This document shows, one piece after another, positions 11,601-23,998 of a DNA stretch of 64,000 bases (positions are counted from its first letter, which is position 1; every line of letters starts with the position of its first letter). Below the pieces are notes generated by a model. It saw only the letters and a program-made list of their open reading frames with translations, was not told where the DNA came from and did not search any database. The stretch covers positions 3,033,459 through 3,097,458 of the forward strand of contig JACAXG010000026.1 in the NCBI GenBank assembly GCA_018881555.1, in the 5' to 3' direction. Position numbers and translations under genes: made by a program. Source of the stretch: Amblyornis subalaris. Taxonomy: Eukaryota > Chordata > Aves > Passeriformes > Ptilonorhynchidae.

Positions 11601-14441
11601 TTAATATTGTAGATACTTGCATCTGAACTGATCACTTAGGCTCTAAATAATTTGTAGTCAATAAAGAGGCATTTCAGAGTAAAGTTGATGCATTCTAGGT
11701 GCATTTGTGGGGGTTGCCCTCTATAACTGTCTGTTCTCTCCCTCTACTAAAATAAAGAACATGGATTTACCTTTGGTCAGATAAATCCTGTGCTTGGTAT
11801 CTGTTAATTCTCTTCTGACAACTGGGCTGCCTCTAGACTAAACAGTGGATACGCTGTTGTTTATCTTGCACCTATTTGTCCTATGATTATCCAAGTGGAG
11901 GGTCAAGAAAAAGTGTGCTGTGGCTGTGCTCTATTCTGCATGTTCCTGTTTTTCTTTCCAGGAAAACCAAAGCCTAGGATAAAGGCCTTTAGTGCTTGCC
12001 TGAAGTTGAGGTCAGGCTGAGGATGTACCACTAGCCCCACTAATTTTATTGTAGCATGGAAGTCTTCATCAGATTTTAAATGTGAGACCTGTTTCATTGT
12101 CAAGCTGATAAGAGACCTAAAGATGATATATAAATACTTTTTCAAACCTATTCTGGCAGCAGCTCCAAATTATGCAGAAGGCTTGTAGCANTACTGCAGA
12201 GAGTGGAAGTATTAGGGATTCATTGGCATTTCCCAAAGTTAGCAAGGCTGTGGGAATACATGATATAATTCATGGCATCGTTTGAACATGATGCTCTGAG
12301 AAATGAGGAATTTTGAAAGCCTTTGTGAGTCTTCAGCACCCTTGCCTGCTCTGGGAAGGGACTGTGCTGGAGCGAGTCTGCTGCAAANCTTGAATCATGA
12401 GTCACAAGCTTCAGCAGCTGGGCGAGAGCATCTCAGAAGAGGAGAGAGTTATGCCTGAAGCTTTAACTCTGGGCACAGTGCCTGAAATCTAACCAGTCTC
12501 AGGAGACAAAAACTCAACTGTGTAAAGCCCAAGGAAATAAATGAGGGAGTAGTTATGAAGGTCTGAATTCATTCCAGCTTCTGTTAAGTGGGGACACCTG
12601 AGTGAGGGCTCCCTTGCAGCCGAGGTGGAAGTGGGCTGAATTATTCATTACCTGTGTCTCACCGCTGGCTGCAGAAGGAAGNAGTAATGATGCTGGGGAG
12701 TGTCTGATTTGGGATCAAATTTATTGAGTCCTTTGTTTTCTCATCTAGATGCTGATGAGACTCCTTAGCAAATAATCCAGCTACANACTCCAGGCTTAAA
12801 AATGCATTCTTATTTTCTATTGAGCTAGGAAAACCTGAATGCTACATGAGAAATAGTACCAANATTGTGAAGGAGCCTTGACACCACTTGGTCTAGGATG
12901 GGATACTGCAATTTTTTTCACTCTCCTCAGATCCCCAAGCTTCTTCAGCTGTCAGGCTCTGAGGACAATCCTGAATTGCCTTATTCTATTTTTGTCCCGG
13001 AATGTGTATGTAGTGAAAGAGTGTTAGATTAAATTGCAAACTATTTCTTCTTGAGACTACTTTTCTTCCCTTCTGGGGATTAATAAAATTAAAAAGGTTA
13101 CTTAAGAATGTAGTTTAAGGGAACAACATAGGAACCACCAGAGAGAGCAATTTATTACCAGGCTTTGCTTTAAATAAAACAATGGCTCACAGTTTTAAAG
13201 AAGACAACAAAATGAAATATTGCAGCTAGGTATTGAGACCAATCTTCAGCCTATGCACTGGAAGAGATATTCTACCATGTGAATAAACTTTACATATAGA
13301 GAAGAAAAGAATGAGAAGAAATTAAGGTTTTGTATAGAATTATTTTGCTGACATTTCCTAAATGTTGAACTTCAGTTTATAATTTCTATTTAAAAAAAAA
13401 AAAGCAACACCATAAACCCGTGTATGATATCCTAGTTTTGCAGAAGGCAAAATTATTTATTATAATAAAAAAATTTTGAGGTTGAAATCATCTATTTTGA
13501 AAGTTTATTGGCATTTTCTGTTACAAAATACCATAACAATAAAATTGTGAAATCCTTGGCACAGGACGGGGAACAGAACACTGCAGAAGTAAGGACCAAG
13601 GTTTCCTGTTTGACTATATGCATTTGGCAAAGAAATAATTTGGTGGGATTTTTTTCTGCATGGTAGTTAGAAAAGATAATCAGAACATTTCATTTTCAAA
13701 TGCCATTTTGAATTCTGTTTTGTGCTGCAGTTTTTTTAATCATACTGGTGTTTTAAGATTGTAAAAGAGTACACACAAAAATAGGTTTAGGCATGCCTGG
13801 TCATATCAAGACTTGCTCCAGGGAATGACTTCAAAAAAGGTATGGAAAAATGGGGTTTATAATAATTAGAACTAACATAACTAATTTAAAACTGTTTAAT
13901 TAGAACTAATTTAAATTTAAATTGAGAAAGAATACATAGGAAGTACTTCATCTTACATACTGCTTGAAATTCAAATGTCAATCTATCCGTTTCAGAAGCA
14001 CGGAAGTAAACCTTCGTATTCCAACTTTACAAGCATATCCAAATTCCTTAATTTATAGCACAGGCAGATAGCATTTGCATAGTTTTACATATAGGTGTTT
14101 TACTCCCACAATAATGTTTCATTTCTTGCTGTCATGCCTTTTAGTCTTTCTCCTACACTCCATGCCAAACTCGAAAATGTTTAGATCTTCTCAGAATTAC
14201 TCATGATTTCTCACATGAATTATCAAAGGCCTGTGATATTTATAAAACCAAGATTGGCTCACTGAAGTGAAACAGAATGTAGAAACTTAATATTTTCCAT
14301 ACTTGTTTTTAAAAATATTTGGTGTTCTATGGAGTCTAAAAACATTCAGGGACTTACCCCTGGAATTATTGTTGGACCAACAGAGATCACAGTCCTTTAC
14401 AATTAATTGCTGCTCGTAAATTGAACTTATCTTCTGATTAA
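8697..14441. other. Long non-coding stretch
   Basis: No supportable gene. A 135-codon ATG frame at 10512-10919 (plus) is rich in Phe, Leu, Ser and Cys, unrecognised, and overlapped by an 88-codon minus frame. It has the look of a chance frame. A T-rich tract lies at 9905-9945, poly(A) at about 13390-13402, and an AATTTAAATTTAAATT palindrome near 13907-13922. No repeat family is recognised in this block. Confidence 0.6.
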
Positions 14442-14457
14442 TGACTCAGCATGCTGA
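14442..14457. promoter_or_regulatory. AP-1/half-MARE-like motif overlapping a palindrome
   Basis: TGACTCAGCA at 14442-14451 equals the reverse complement of the NF-E2/Maf-type TGCTGAGTCA. It overlaps a perfect 12-bp palindrome, TCAGCATGCTGA, at 14446-14457. The surrounding AT-rich sequence has homeodomain-type ATTAAT text. Motif matching is by eye; occupancy is unknown. Confidence 0.3.
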
Positions 14458-15249
14458 TGTTAGTGTTTTATTGCTCCTGCATTTTTACACGCTTTGTGAA
14501 TTATAGATGTAGTTATCATCCAATGTTGCAAGCATAGTAAAAATATACATATTATTATTGCTGTGCTTTTGATACTGTTTATTACACAGACTTCTGCATG
14601 AAAGATTTTATTTCTCTATTATTAAAAGCCTCTTTAATTTGCACATACAGAAGTCATTGCCCCAGCATGGTTCAGATGTAATTTCCATGTTAGGGCTATA
14701 ATTCAGTGTAGTTGTTTGCTGTAGCAGTGAGCATCCTCACCTAAGGATAAGAAATGCCAAATTACTTACTGATTTCTGAAAATTATATTGCACAAGTGAA
14801 CCATCAAATTTTAAACTCTCCTGTGAATAATGGAGCAGTGATCCCAGTTTACGTGCTCATAACAAAAAGGAGATGGATGGCTTTCACTACAGAAAACCTG
14901 CCATTTTTTTATCACTCAAGTGCTCTTTTTCTCTAATGGTTTTGGGTTTTGAGTGTTGTTTTTGGGGTACTGAATGCTGCTTTTGCTGAGCTATTATTAA
15001 TGACTCTGTGAGACTGACATTTATACAGCTGCATAAAGTCCATCGAGTAATATCTAATTTTTATTATGGGCTGAGTAAATTTTCTCTTCTTGCTGTGTCC
15101 AAGTCTTTGACGTGGCATGCATTGAAAGGAAGGGCAGATTCCTGGTACTATGGAGCTCTACTCTCTGAACTTAGGGGACAAAGAGCAGAGAAAACACATG
15201 CATTGTGGGGATTACTAGGTAAACGAGAGCAAAATTGCTAAATTTCGCA
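14458..15249. other. Non-coding stretch, nothing recognised
   Basis: AT-rich sequence with short overlapping open frames on both strands (14754-15241), none recognisable. No repeat family is seen. Confidence 0.6.
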
Positions 15250-15326
15250 ATTTATATAATTATAAAAATAATATATATTATTATTATTATATATAATATA
15301 TGATATATAATTATAAAAATAATAAA
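15250..15326. repeat. AT-rich low-complexity tract with internal duplication
   Basis: Almost pure A/T made of TATATA, ATT and TTATTA units. The string ATATAATTATAAAAATAATA occurs twice, near 15253 and near 15305, in direct orientation. The tract is prone to slippage and DNA unwinding. Confidence 0.8.
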
Positions 15327-15797
15327 CAGCTGAGAGGCTTTTACTAAACACATCTGTGAAGTTAAAGAAATGAAGTAACAGAGAGGAGAGGCAATAAAAG
15401 ATGGAAGTCCTACAGGTTGCATCCTTATAGCAACATTTGAGGCACGTGCTCACTGGCTGATAAAATTTAGAGTGAGCAGCCTGAGAACTCAAGAGCTAAC
15501 ACGAGAATTAGAGCTGTAGCCCAAAGGCAAGAGCAGAGGAGAAAGGAGCCGCAGGAATAATACATTTATTTTCTGAGAGAAAAGCGAAGTAAAAAGAACA
15601 TTGACTAAAGGATTCGGCTCTGTGTGGTGACATGTCTGGTGACATGAATTAACCTCCCGTGTGCCACTTAGGGAGACTTTTTAGTGCTCACAGTGCAATT
15701 CAAACATGTCAGACAGCCACTGAGTCTTCCTCAGAAGTCACTATAGTCACTCTATCTTTTTAATACTTTTATATCAAAACACATCAGTAGCTCAGGC
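15327..15797. other. Non-coding stretch upstream of a splice-like motif
   Basis: Moderately complex sequence with no recognised repeat. It lies directly upstream of the juxtaposed splice motif at 15798-15820. No open frame or acceptor defines an exon ending at 15814. Confidence 0.55.
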
Positions 15798-15820
15798 AAC
15801 TCCTCTGCTTTCAGGTAAGT
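15798..15820 (+). promoter_or_regulatory. Candidate recursive splice site (zero-length exon)
   Basis: The sequence ACTCCTCTGCTTTCAG|GTAAGT joins a strong 3' splice site directly to a perfect 5' splice site, at the 15814/15815 boundary. Twelve of the thirteen bases before the AG trinucleotide are pyrimidines, and the donor matches CAG|GTAAGT completely. This arrangement is the hallmark of ratchet or recursive splice sites in very long introns. I see no exon on either side. If real, it means the window lies in a long plus-strand intron. An ordinary donor preceded by a pyrimidine run is the alternative. Confidence 0.4.
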
Positions 15821-18668
15821 GTGCAAGAATGTGTGCTTCTAAATGGATTACTCAGAAAACAATTTTTATTAGTGAGTTTATCTGAATTTTCAATGAATTC
15901 AGAATAATAAATTGTATGCTGTCTTAATTGCAGTAATAAGGAATAGAAAAGTTTTTTTAAAAAAATGTAAAAAGCTGGGGGTTGGGATTTTTACTGTTGA
16001 AGCTACACAGCTGTAACGTAAGGCCAGCTCGAGGAGAAACAGGATGATGAATGGATATTACTGTATTTTATCACTGCAAAAGAAGACCTATGAGTTTTGT
16101 GCGAGGGACTGGCATAGAGAAGCTTATCTCGTAATCAAGGGATTATTACTTAGAACAAATAGATAAACTGATTGGTTATAAGAAAGTCAGATATAATTTC
16201 AAAATACTTCTTTTTTTATTTCTCATATGACAGATTGTTGTAGCTTTATAGTACAGTTTCAAATAAATTCTAGAGGAAAATAGACAATGGTCTGATAATG
16301 AACAGCCTTGCAGAAAAACACACATTAGGTTGCTTCTAATGTAGAGGGCACATGATAAGGATTAAGTTTCCTTTTGCTGGGAATTTTGAATTTTAGGTGA
16401 TTTATTTTAATTCGAAGCCAATTTTTGTAATATTGAACTACAATTACTTTTCTTCATGCAGTTCACAAGCAGTTTAACAGGAATCCTTGTCAGATTAAGA
16501 AAAATAGTAAGTGGTCTCTTACAGATGTGTAATAGATAATATTGCCAAAATACTCAATCTATGTTGTTGTCACGTGCTTGTATTAAATAAAACAATATAT
16601 GCACAGAGTTTTCCATTTGGAGAACAGATGTAGATTGGAGGAGAATATATGGACAAATATGTGATATGTCACATCCATCATTTAAAATTATATTTTTTAT
16701 ATTCTCCAAAACAACCATTTCTTTGCTTGTCTTTATTTTATGGTTTTTCTTTCACATGCTCCTTTTTTTGTTTTGTTTATTTGTTTTCTGTTCTTTGAGA
16801 AGCTATTTGCTTAGATTAAATGGTATTTGAAAAATTTAACACAAGATGTAGGAATGAAGAAATTCATGTCGTGTATGCCAAATATTGCCCTTTAAAAATC
16901 ACTTTTAACAAAGAGCTCAGAGAAAAATACACATCACTTCTTAGTACAGGTCTCAGAATTGATACTGAATGAGTTGATCAAGTGCCCTGTTCAAAGATCA
17001 CTGTTCTGATACTCTGAGCCACTCTTGTCAGGTCACTGAAAGAATCACTTGTATACAGGGTCATAGATGTCTTGTAGCATTCTCCACATCTAGAGGTTGA
17101 ATTATGTTGGAATTAAAATAATTTCATGCTGGGTTTACCTTCTGCAAGTCAGCAANGTGGCAAGGAACTGTTGAAGGTTCATAAACAAGCTAACGTGTTT
17201 CAATGTATCCTACATGACAAATAAACATTCTCCCAGCCTTCACCAGGCTTTAATTTTTAAGGAACAGAGTCAGCAATGGGGAAGACTTGTGGATGAGAAG
17301 AATCCAACAGAAGTTCAGGTCTTTGTATGCACAGTCATGCATGTTGAAATCCACTGTCTGCAATGAAGAGACTCACTAAACATGAGATTCCTTTTTCCCC
17401 AGCCAAGTTTCCATCCGCTTATACCAAGATTGACTTCCAAGGTAGCTGAGATTTTACAGCAGGCCTCAGTGGGACACTTTCAAGAACTTGTGTTTGAGAA
17501 GTTTCCTGAGCTTTTCGTTTAAATCACAGCTTTATAAGATGAAATTTCCTGATAGACTCTGAAACCAAGAGGAAACCTCAGTAAAGATCTCATTCTAAAA
17601 GATACTGAACTATGGCATGAAGGCTTTTTGTTTTTATAGAACATGGTAGTGAAATTAAATCAGTTCAGACTGGGGAGTTGCCAGATGTAATTGAATGTAC
17701 CAATGGAGGAAGTGCTTTCTGCCCTTGCTTCCTTGTAAATGCAGTGGGGGATAAAGAAGGACTGGGAAACAACAAAGAAAGGTCTTTTNTCTGAACACTT
17801 GTCAACCGTGGAGGCAGCATGATGTAGTGGAAGGGTATTAAAAGAAAGATTCAGAGAAGGTAGCAGTGAAGTGCCAGGTAGTAACAAAGTAATCTTGGTC
17901 ACTCAAGCCAGAAGCAGGAAACACTTGGATATGGAAAAGAGATCTGTGAAATACATGAGAACAGACCATCAATTACTTTTATGTATCTATTTCTAAAATT
18001 GTCATTAATACATATTCTACATAGTTTTAAAATATATATTTTATTGCCAATCTGATAATTCAGAATGTGTTTCATCATGGTTCCTGTTAATTAATGCTAC
18101 TCTGACACGTTTCCCACAGTCAGGTAACTGATTCCAGTCTGCAGACTAAGCTACCTGATTACTTTGGTTAAAGGTGGGGAAGATTGGGCATAGTTTAAAA
18201 TGTTCCATAATACAGCTTAAAAGTCTTATGCTTGTGTTCTTTCAGTCCACTGGATAAGTATGAAGTGACCATATGAAAGGAAATCTCCTTCCAAAATATA
18301 TTGATGTATTATTCATGTCATCTTAATATTCAAATTCCCCCCTGCACCCTAGAAGATATCNAAACAAGTAAAATGACAAGACATTTATAGACAGTCCTTC
18401 TGTTCAAGTTAAATCCTGTGTACTTTGATACATGTGTAACATAAATCAGAACATGGTGCCTAGTTACCACCATGTTTTTGAGGATATTCTGGTTGCATCA
18501 GGAGTCATTAAAGCAGAGGTGTTGTGTGTATGTTTGTGTACACACAGACACGTGTGCCAGCACTGCTGGGCACCCAGGAGCTGGGTTGTTTTTAGTAAGG
18601 AACCAAGATTATACTCCAGGTGGGAGCCTGATGACATCACCAGCTTGTAGGCACAGTGGACAGTCACA
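15821..18668. other. Non-coding stretch, nothing recognised
   Basis: AT-rich unique sequence. No gene, RNA or repeat family is recognised. Short open frames at 17660-17902 and 18432-18650 are unrecognisable. Confidence 0.6.
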
Positions 18669-18950
18669 GGACTCTGGAATAATTCAGGTTGGAACAGCCT
18701 TGGGAGATCACTGGTCAAAACAGGGTCGGCCACCAGGTCAGGCAAGCCTTCCAGTCACTTCTTGGAAATCTCCAGGCTGGGTTTGCACAATCTTGTCAAA
18801 AACCTTCTCCACAGCTTGACTGTCCTCATGGGGGCAAAGCTTTTTCTTTTATCCAGTCCAAACCTCTTTCTTTTCAGTTCGTGTTTGTTATCTTTCAATT
18901 TCCCATCATTGCAAAGTGCTTCCCTCCTTATTGATGGATCCTGACCATTT
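18669..18950 (-). repeat. CR1 LINE 3' end, diverged
   Basis: Read on the plus strand, the order of landmarks is that of a reversed CR1 3' region: 'aattcaggttggaacagcc', 'gagatcactggtcaaa', 'ggaaatctccaggctggg', 'cacagcttgactgtcctcatggg', 'atccagtccaaacctctttc', then a degraded end. The copy is therefore inserted on the minus strand, is truncated at its 5' side and lacks any intact reverse transcriptase. Its divergence is clearly higher than that of the 53443-53806 copy. Several short open frames overlap it and are by-products. Confidence 0.75.
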
Positions 18951-20313
18951 TTGTGCACCAGCATGATAATGTCAGTTACCTGTAATGTCAGAAAAAATGT
19001 TCTGTAGCATTTACAATAGCAAGAAGAATCCATTGAATACCTTTACCAAGAATTCTTTATAATATTTTAACAGAAGCTTGTAACGTGCTTTATCAACATA
19101 TAATTAGTGGTCACACACAGTCTTTTCAATGTGAAAGACATAACAGAAAGACAATGATACTTTGTTAGCAATTAACCCATATTTTTAATAAAAGAAGACA
19201 CGTACAGTATGTTTGGATGTCGGTCATATTGTGAAGTACTGAACTGTGTCAATTCTTGTTATTTTTTCATTAAAATTAAGTGAATGCAGAATTACTACTC
19301 ATCTACTATGACCCACTTTCTAATATTCATGCTGTGAAATTAATTGGGTGAAATACTACTTCTTTCAGTTTACCTACTGTGGCCTATCTAATGTACAGGG
19401 TGGGAAAAGGTTGATGGGATAGGCTCTTTCATCTATTCCTTTTAATTCTAGACTTAAAAGGAGATTTCAAGTGAAAGATGAATTGTACTCACTCACAGAA
19501 TTGAGGCTGTGTCTCTGAATAGAAAGGGAAATTCCTTTTATGGTTTTCCTGCCATGTCAGGTGTTTGTATGCCATGTTGCAAATTTAATTGTAGTAATTT
19601 TAATGTCTTTTTTAAAGGTTGATCTTTAAATAATTATTTGAGATTCCATGTAGCTATGTTTAATACATATTATGTTGCTACTGGTTTTATATTCTGTGAG
19701 GGTTCACAAACAGAACTTGGGTCTCCATATGAATATTTGTGTTTAATATCTGCATTATCTGTACTCTTAGTGCATGTAGTGATTCAGACTCCAGCTTTAT
19801 GCCTGTATATTTAGGGAGCAATGAATGAGCAAAATCTGTTTAAGATTAAGAAAAAAGCTGAGAAGCGGAAATGTTTTTACATATTCTTTTGGGGATGCAT
19901 TCAGGTGTACAAAATTACTGATGTGGATAAATCACCCAGGAAAACTCATAAAATTGCTGGGATGCATAATTTGTGTTTTTCTCTACAAATGTGAGATGTG
20001 ATATAAGATGTCACATTAGATTATTTTAAATGAACTGCCAAATGCAAGTTAGTTCAGTGCTTTCAGGTTTTAATGACTTTTGAATAGCAAGCAAAGGAGA
20101 CTATAATAGTGGAATAAGGAAAACATTATGGAAAGTACTTCACAAACGACATTCAAAGCCTCTTCATATACATATAAAAATGCCAGTGATAACTAAAAAC
20201 CTCAAGTGCTCAATGAGGTGAAAAAAGCGCAAAAGATTCAATGCATTTTGAAAGTATCTTTTACAGTTATTAAAAATACATGAAAAATAGTATTCTCACT
20301 TCAGGTGGAAGTC
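18951..20313. other. Non-coding stretch, nothing recognised
   Basis: AT-rich sequence with dense stops. No gene or repeat family is recognised. Confidence 0.6.
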
Positions 20314-20384
20314 AGTTTTTTGTTTGGTTTTGGTTTTGGTTTTTGTGTGTGTGTGTGGTGGTTTTTTTGGTTAGGTTTTTTTTT
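20314..20384. repeat. G/T-rich simple repeat
   Basis: About 70 bp of T runs broken by G or GG (TTTGG units), with a central (GT)n of about six units at 20344-20356, ending in T9. The strand asymmetry is strong. The tract is likely polymorphic in length. Confidence 0.8.
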
Positions 20385-21589
20385 AAAGTTCCCTCACTGA
20401 ACAGGGAAGGTGTGTGTCATCCTGGCCCAAGGCTTATTTATGTCAGTGTAGGATATGCCACGTGCTAGTGTGAGACTTAAGATACGTAGGGTAGATTGTA
20501 CAGGTCTAGAGCTTTACTCGTCTTGGAGGTGAGGAAATGGCACTGCAGCTAAAATGTACTCTTTCTTCTGACTCTTCTTGCAAGAGAGTTGAGAAGGATG
20601 GGAAGGCAAAACAAGAAAGGCATGAAGATGGGAGTAGTATAGAACATCACAAGTTCCAATGAAGCACTTTAATACCTGCAGCACATATAAGCTAATTAAA
20701 GAGACCACTTTACTAGGAAGCAAACCTTCCTTATTTCCTCTGCACTGGCTTGCAGGTAGAAATTCTTGGCTGTGAAGTCTCAGGGACCTTCATTTTGGTG
20801 CTAGAGTCAGTTTGAGCAGGGGAATAGGAAAAAGAATCTCCATTTTTATCCCAGTACTTNCTGTAAATTGATATCAATTGCAAGTCTCATGGATATCCAA
20901 GTAAAAGCCAAAGGGAGGGAATTATATTTTGTTGTAGATTAATATTGTCAATGTATCATGATGAAATGGTCAGTCATATTATATATAAGTATTTACATAC
21001 TCTTGAAAACTGCTGCAGGATGATTCAAAATGTTTTTAATAAACAGATATTGAAGCTGGAATTGCTCACATTCTAAAGGGGTACAGATGAAATATGATTG
21101 ACAGTGAGTGTAACTCTTCTGAAGAAATTGGCAAGGATTTAAAGGAGGAAAAATAAGTGGCGCAACACGTGGGTCTTCACTGAGTAATTATCCCACTTCT
21201 TTAACATGGTGATGTATTTCAGTTTGCACCAGTCATTTTAGGCTCATTACTTCTGACATGGAGATTTCCTTTGTATGTGTCTGATGGTTATAAAATACTT
21301 TGAGGATTTATATGTGGTTTTTTTTGTTGCTTACCCCCATAATAGCTATCAAAAAATACACACAATAAGGGTTAGGTTTGTTACATATCCCTGTGTGAGC
21401 AGTACCAGCCCTCCTATCCAGAAGTTATCTATTTTAGCTGTTATTGATTTTGTTGTAGAAGTCATCTGGATATCAGTGTAGAATATTACATGATGCTGTT
21501 GAAGAGATTTTAGCAAAAGAATGAAAACAGGAGTAAGGGAAAGAGCTGCAAAAATAAAGGCAGAATTGTAGTCTCCAAGCAGAGTCAAG
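20385..21589. other. Non-coding stretch, nothing recognised
   Basis: Includes an acceptor-like pyrimidine run before TTGCAG at about 20730-20754, but the following frame closes after 19 codons. No repeat family is recognised until the CR1 begins near 21590. Confidence 0.55.
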
Positions 21590-22680
21590 TCAGTCAGGAA
21601 AGAGAAGGTAGGAATAAAAGGTTTCTCTTGCGAGGAGGGAGGTCACCAGCAGTCACACCTGTCTGGGTTGTTCAACATTTTCATTAGTACTGAAAAAGTG
21701 GGTGTGTATGAGCAGACAGGATTTACTGATGACACCAAGTTTTTCAGGGTAATGGCAACAAAGGCTGACTATGATGAAGAAAGATATCACCATGTTAAGT
21801 AACTGCAGTAAAACAGCAGATGAAATGCAATCGAGATAAATATGAAGTGGTGCACATGGGAAATGAACAATTCCAACTTTACATATGTAATGATGGATTT
21901 CTAGCTGACTATTATCACATGGAAATGAGCAAATGAGATTTTAGAGTTATGATTGATAGTTCTATGAAAATGTCAGTTCATAGCTCAGTAACAGTCAAAA
22001 AAAGGCAAATCAAATGTTAGGTGTTATTAGGAAAGGAATTTAGCATAATGCAAATAAGAGTGACATGCATATATAAAAATCTCTAGTGTGCTAACATTTT
22101 GAAAACTGTCTGAAGTTGGTTCGAGTCCTACCAGCTCTAAAGTCTGTAGTGGAGCTGGAAAATGGGGTATGGCTAAATAGAAAGACTGACTTTTCAGTGT
22201 AGGACTACTCAGCCCTTGAGAGAGATGGTTAAAAGTAGAAAGGATGGAGATTTAGAAAATATGATTGTAACAGAGAAACTGGGTTTGGAGTGATTGTGTA
22301 CTAGCTTTTCAATTTCAAGAACTGGAAACACAGTAATATTTATGGGAGAAAAATTTGTGGAAAAAAATAACGAAAAAACCTCCATGAACAAGTCACCTTG
22401 TTCTTTTTTTCATGTAACATTTGGTCAGCCTGGAGAGCTCAATACCACAAGATGCCATGTCTAAAATTGACTGGAAAAATTTAGGGAAGAAAAAGTGCTC
22501 TTTGATACCAATTGCTACTTTTAGCAGTGAAGGTCCATGACTTGATAATTGTTGAATGTAGGGAAAGCACATTAAGGAAGGAGCACTATTCCTTTGCCCA
22601 GAGACGTGCTCTGATNGGCATTGACCACCGGATGCTCTTGGAGGCAGGAACTGGATAGGCCTTGGTGAGCTGTTCATATA
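21590..22680 (+). repeat. Ancient CR1-type LINE, reverse transcriptase C-terminal part to 3' end
   Basis: Plus-strand text follows the CR1 ORF2 order: a 'gaggtcaccagc' segment, 'ttgttcaacattttcatta' (21670-21690), 'actgatgacaccaag' (21725-21740, the degraded coding for a reverse-transcriptase F-x-D-D-T-K core), 'gataaatatgaagtggtgcacatggg' (21835-21861), 'gacttttcag' (22190) and a 3' untranslated part at about 22390-22680 ending near 'aggaactggataggcc'. Many stops and indels make it non-functional. It is 5'-truncated and evidently old. No protein can be expressed from it. Confidence 0.65.
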
Positions 22681-23652
22681 TAAGACAGGATTTTAGGCAA
22701 GATTTGTATAAAACCACCTCCCTATTTATTTATAGTACAGCTATTTCTTCCACCAGCTGCACAGCTAAACGTAAAGTTCTGTGCTTAGACTTTAAAAAGT
22801 GCCAGTTTTATGATAATAGTGATTTTTGTTTTTCTGATGCCAGGAACTAATATATGTAAAATTTGTCAGAGACTATGTATTACAGTGATAGGTCTGAAAC
22901 AGTAGTCATGCAAATTGCTGGGTCCACCTTCGCTGGTGCTATATAGCTAACTAGTTTTCTGAGTTTTCCCCTTTTTATGTCTGAAAAATTGAATGTTTAG
23001 AAAAAAAAATAAATCATTAACACAATAATTAGAAGTTACAAGCCTAAATGTTAGATCTTATCGTAACCAAGGCACCAAAATAATCATGTTGCTCGTTAGA
23101 AACACAGAGTTTCTGAAACATTCAGATTGTTCAGACTTGCTCATGAAGTTACAAAATTTTACCTTTTCAGGTCTCATTCTAAAGATTTCTTTGAGTTTTC
23201 CCTTCTTTGTGTTCATGCAACCTATTCCTGTACTAGTTCTGTTTTGCATTTATATTAACACATGGACTTGCATTTGATTCAGTTCAACTGAAGTCAATGA
23301 ATATTTCACTTTTTACTTTAGTTTAAGCAGAAACGAGCCACAAGCAACAAATGCAATAATACCTGCCTTTCAACTTGGGAATCTACTATTTCCTTCAAGT
23401 ACTATGTAGGCTGTGATTGCTAATGTGGGACCTGCAGGTCTGCAGTTTGCAACTTAATAGTTTAAGAAGTCTCCTGATCTAGGACAAACTGCTAAGAGCA
23501 GAATTACAAAGTCAATACAATTTTTTCACATGTATTTCTCCCTGCCCAAAACATAGAAACAACAACAACAAAAAGAAAAAGTTGTTAAACTAGATGTTTC
23601 TTCTCTTCTGTTTTTAGTTGTACTTAATTTGTTTTAAGCAAGACTTATTAAT
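22681..23652. other. Spacer between two related CR1 ends
   Basis: AT-rich unique-looking sequence of about 1 kb. Short overlapping frames on both strands at 23058-23277 are not recognisable. No structure links the two flanking CR1 ends, such as an internal retroviral region. Confidence 0.55.
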
Positions 23653-23700
23653 TAAAAAAAAAAAAAACAAAAAACCAAAAAAACAAAAGCCCATAACCAA
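23653..23700. repeat. A-rich low-complexity tract
   Basis: A13-14 followed by CAAAAAACC/AAAAAAAC units. It sits immediately upstream of a CR1 3' end and might mark an insertion boundary, or may be simple slippage. Confidence 0.75.
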
Positions 23701-23712
23701 AACAACCAAGCA

Positions 23713-23998
23713 AATCACCTAGTTCTTCTTTTATTAAGGTTTGGTCAGCCGAGGGGACTTCTTACCACAAGTTGTCAAGTCAGAAATTGACTGGAAAAAT
23801 TAATGGAAGAATAAAGAGCTCTTCCATACTGAATGCTACTTTTAGCACTGAAAGTTCATGACCTGGTAGTTCTTGAATATAGGGCAAACATATTAAGGAA
23901 GGAGCACTCTATCTTTTTTCAATAATGCACTCTTTGACTGGCGAGCAACATGCTTTTAAGATACACCTAGTCTGTGCCTTAGTGATTTTACAGGTTGT
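23713..23998 (+). repeat. Second CR1-type 3' end, related to 22391-22672
   Basis: This block aligns along its length with 22391-22672 in the same orientation. Shared strings include 'tttggtcagcc', 'attgactggaaaaatt', 'tgctacttttagca' and 'attaaggaaggagcac', with small indels between them. It contains only the last part of the element, as expected for a 5'-truncated LINE copy. An independent insertion of the same old subfamily is the simplest reading; a local duplication of the first copy's tail is the alternative. Confidence 0.65.

Noticed and set aside
18980..19015. Minus-strand ACATTACAG|GTAACT with a T-run upstream
   Set aside because: GTAACT is a weak donor and the site abuts a CR1 remnant. 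It is not convincing as a recursive splice site.
20724..20754. Acceptor-like run ending TTGCAG before GTAGAA
   Set aside because: The donor part is poor (GTAGAA), so it is not a good recursive splice site, and the frame after it closes after 19 codons.
22391..23998. Direct repeats as the two LTRs of a small retrovirus-like element
   Set aside because: The repeats read as CR1 3' ends, and the first is continuous with CR1 reverse-transcriptase text. The spacer has no retroviral features.
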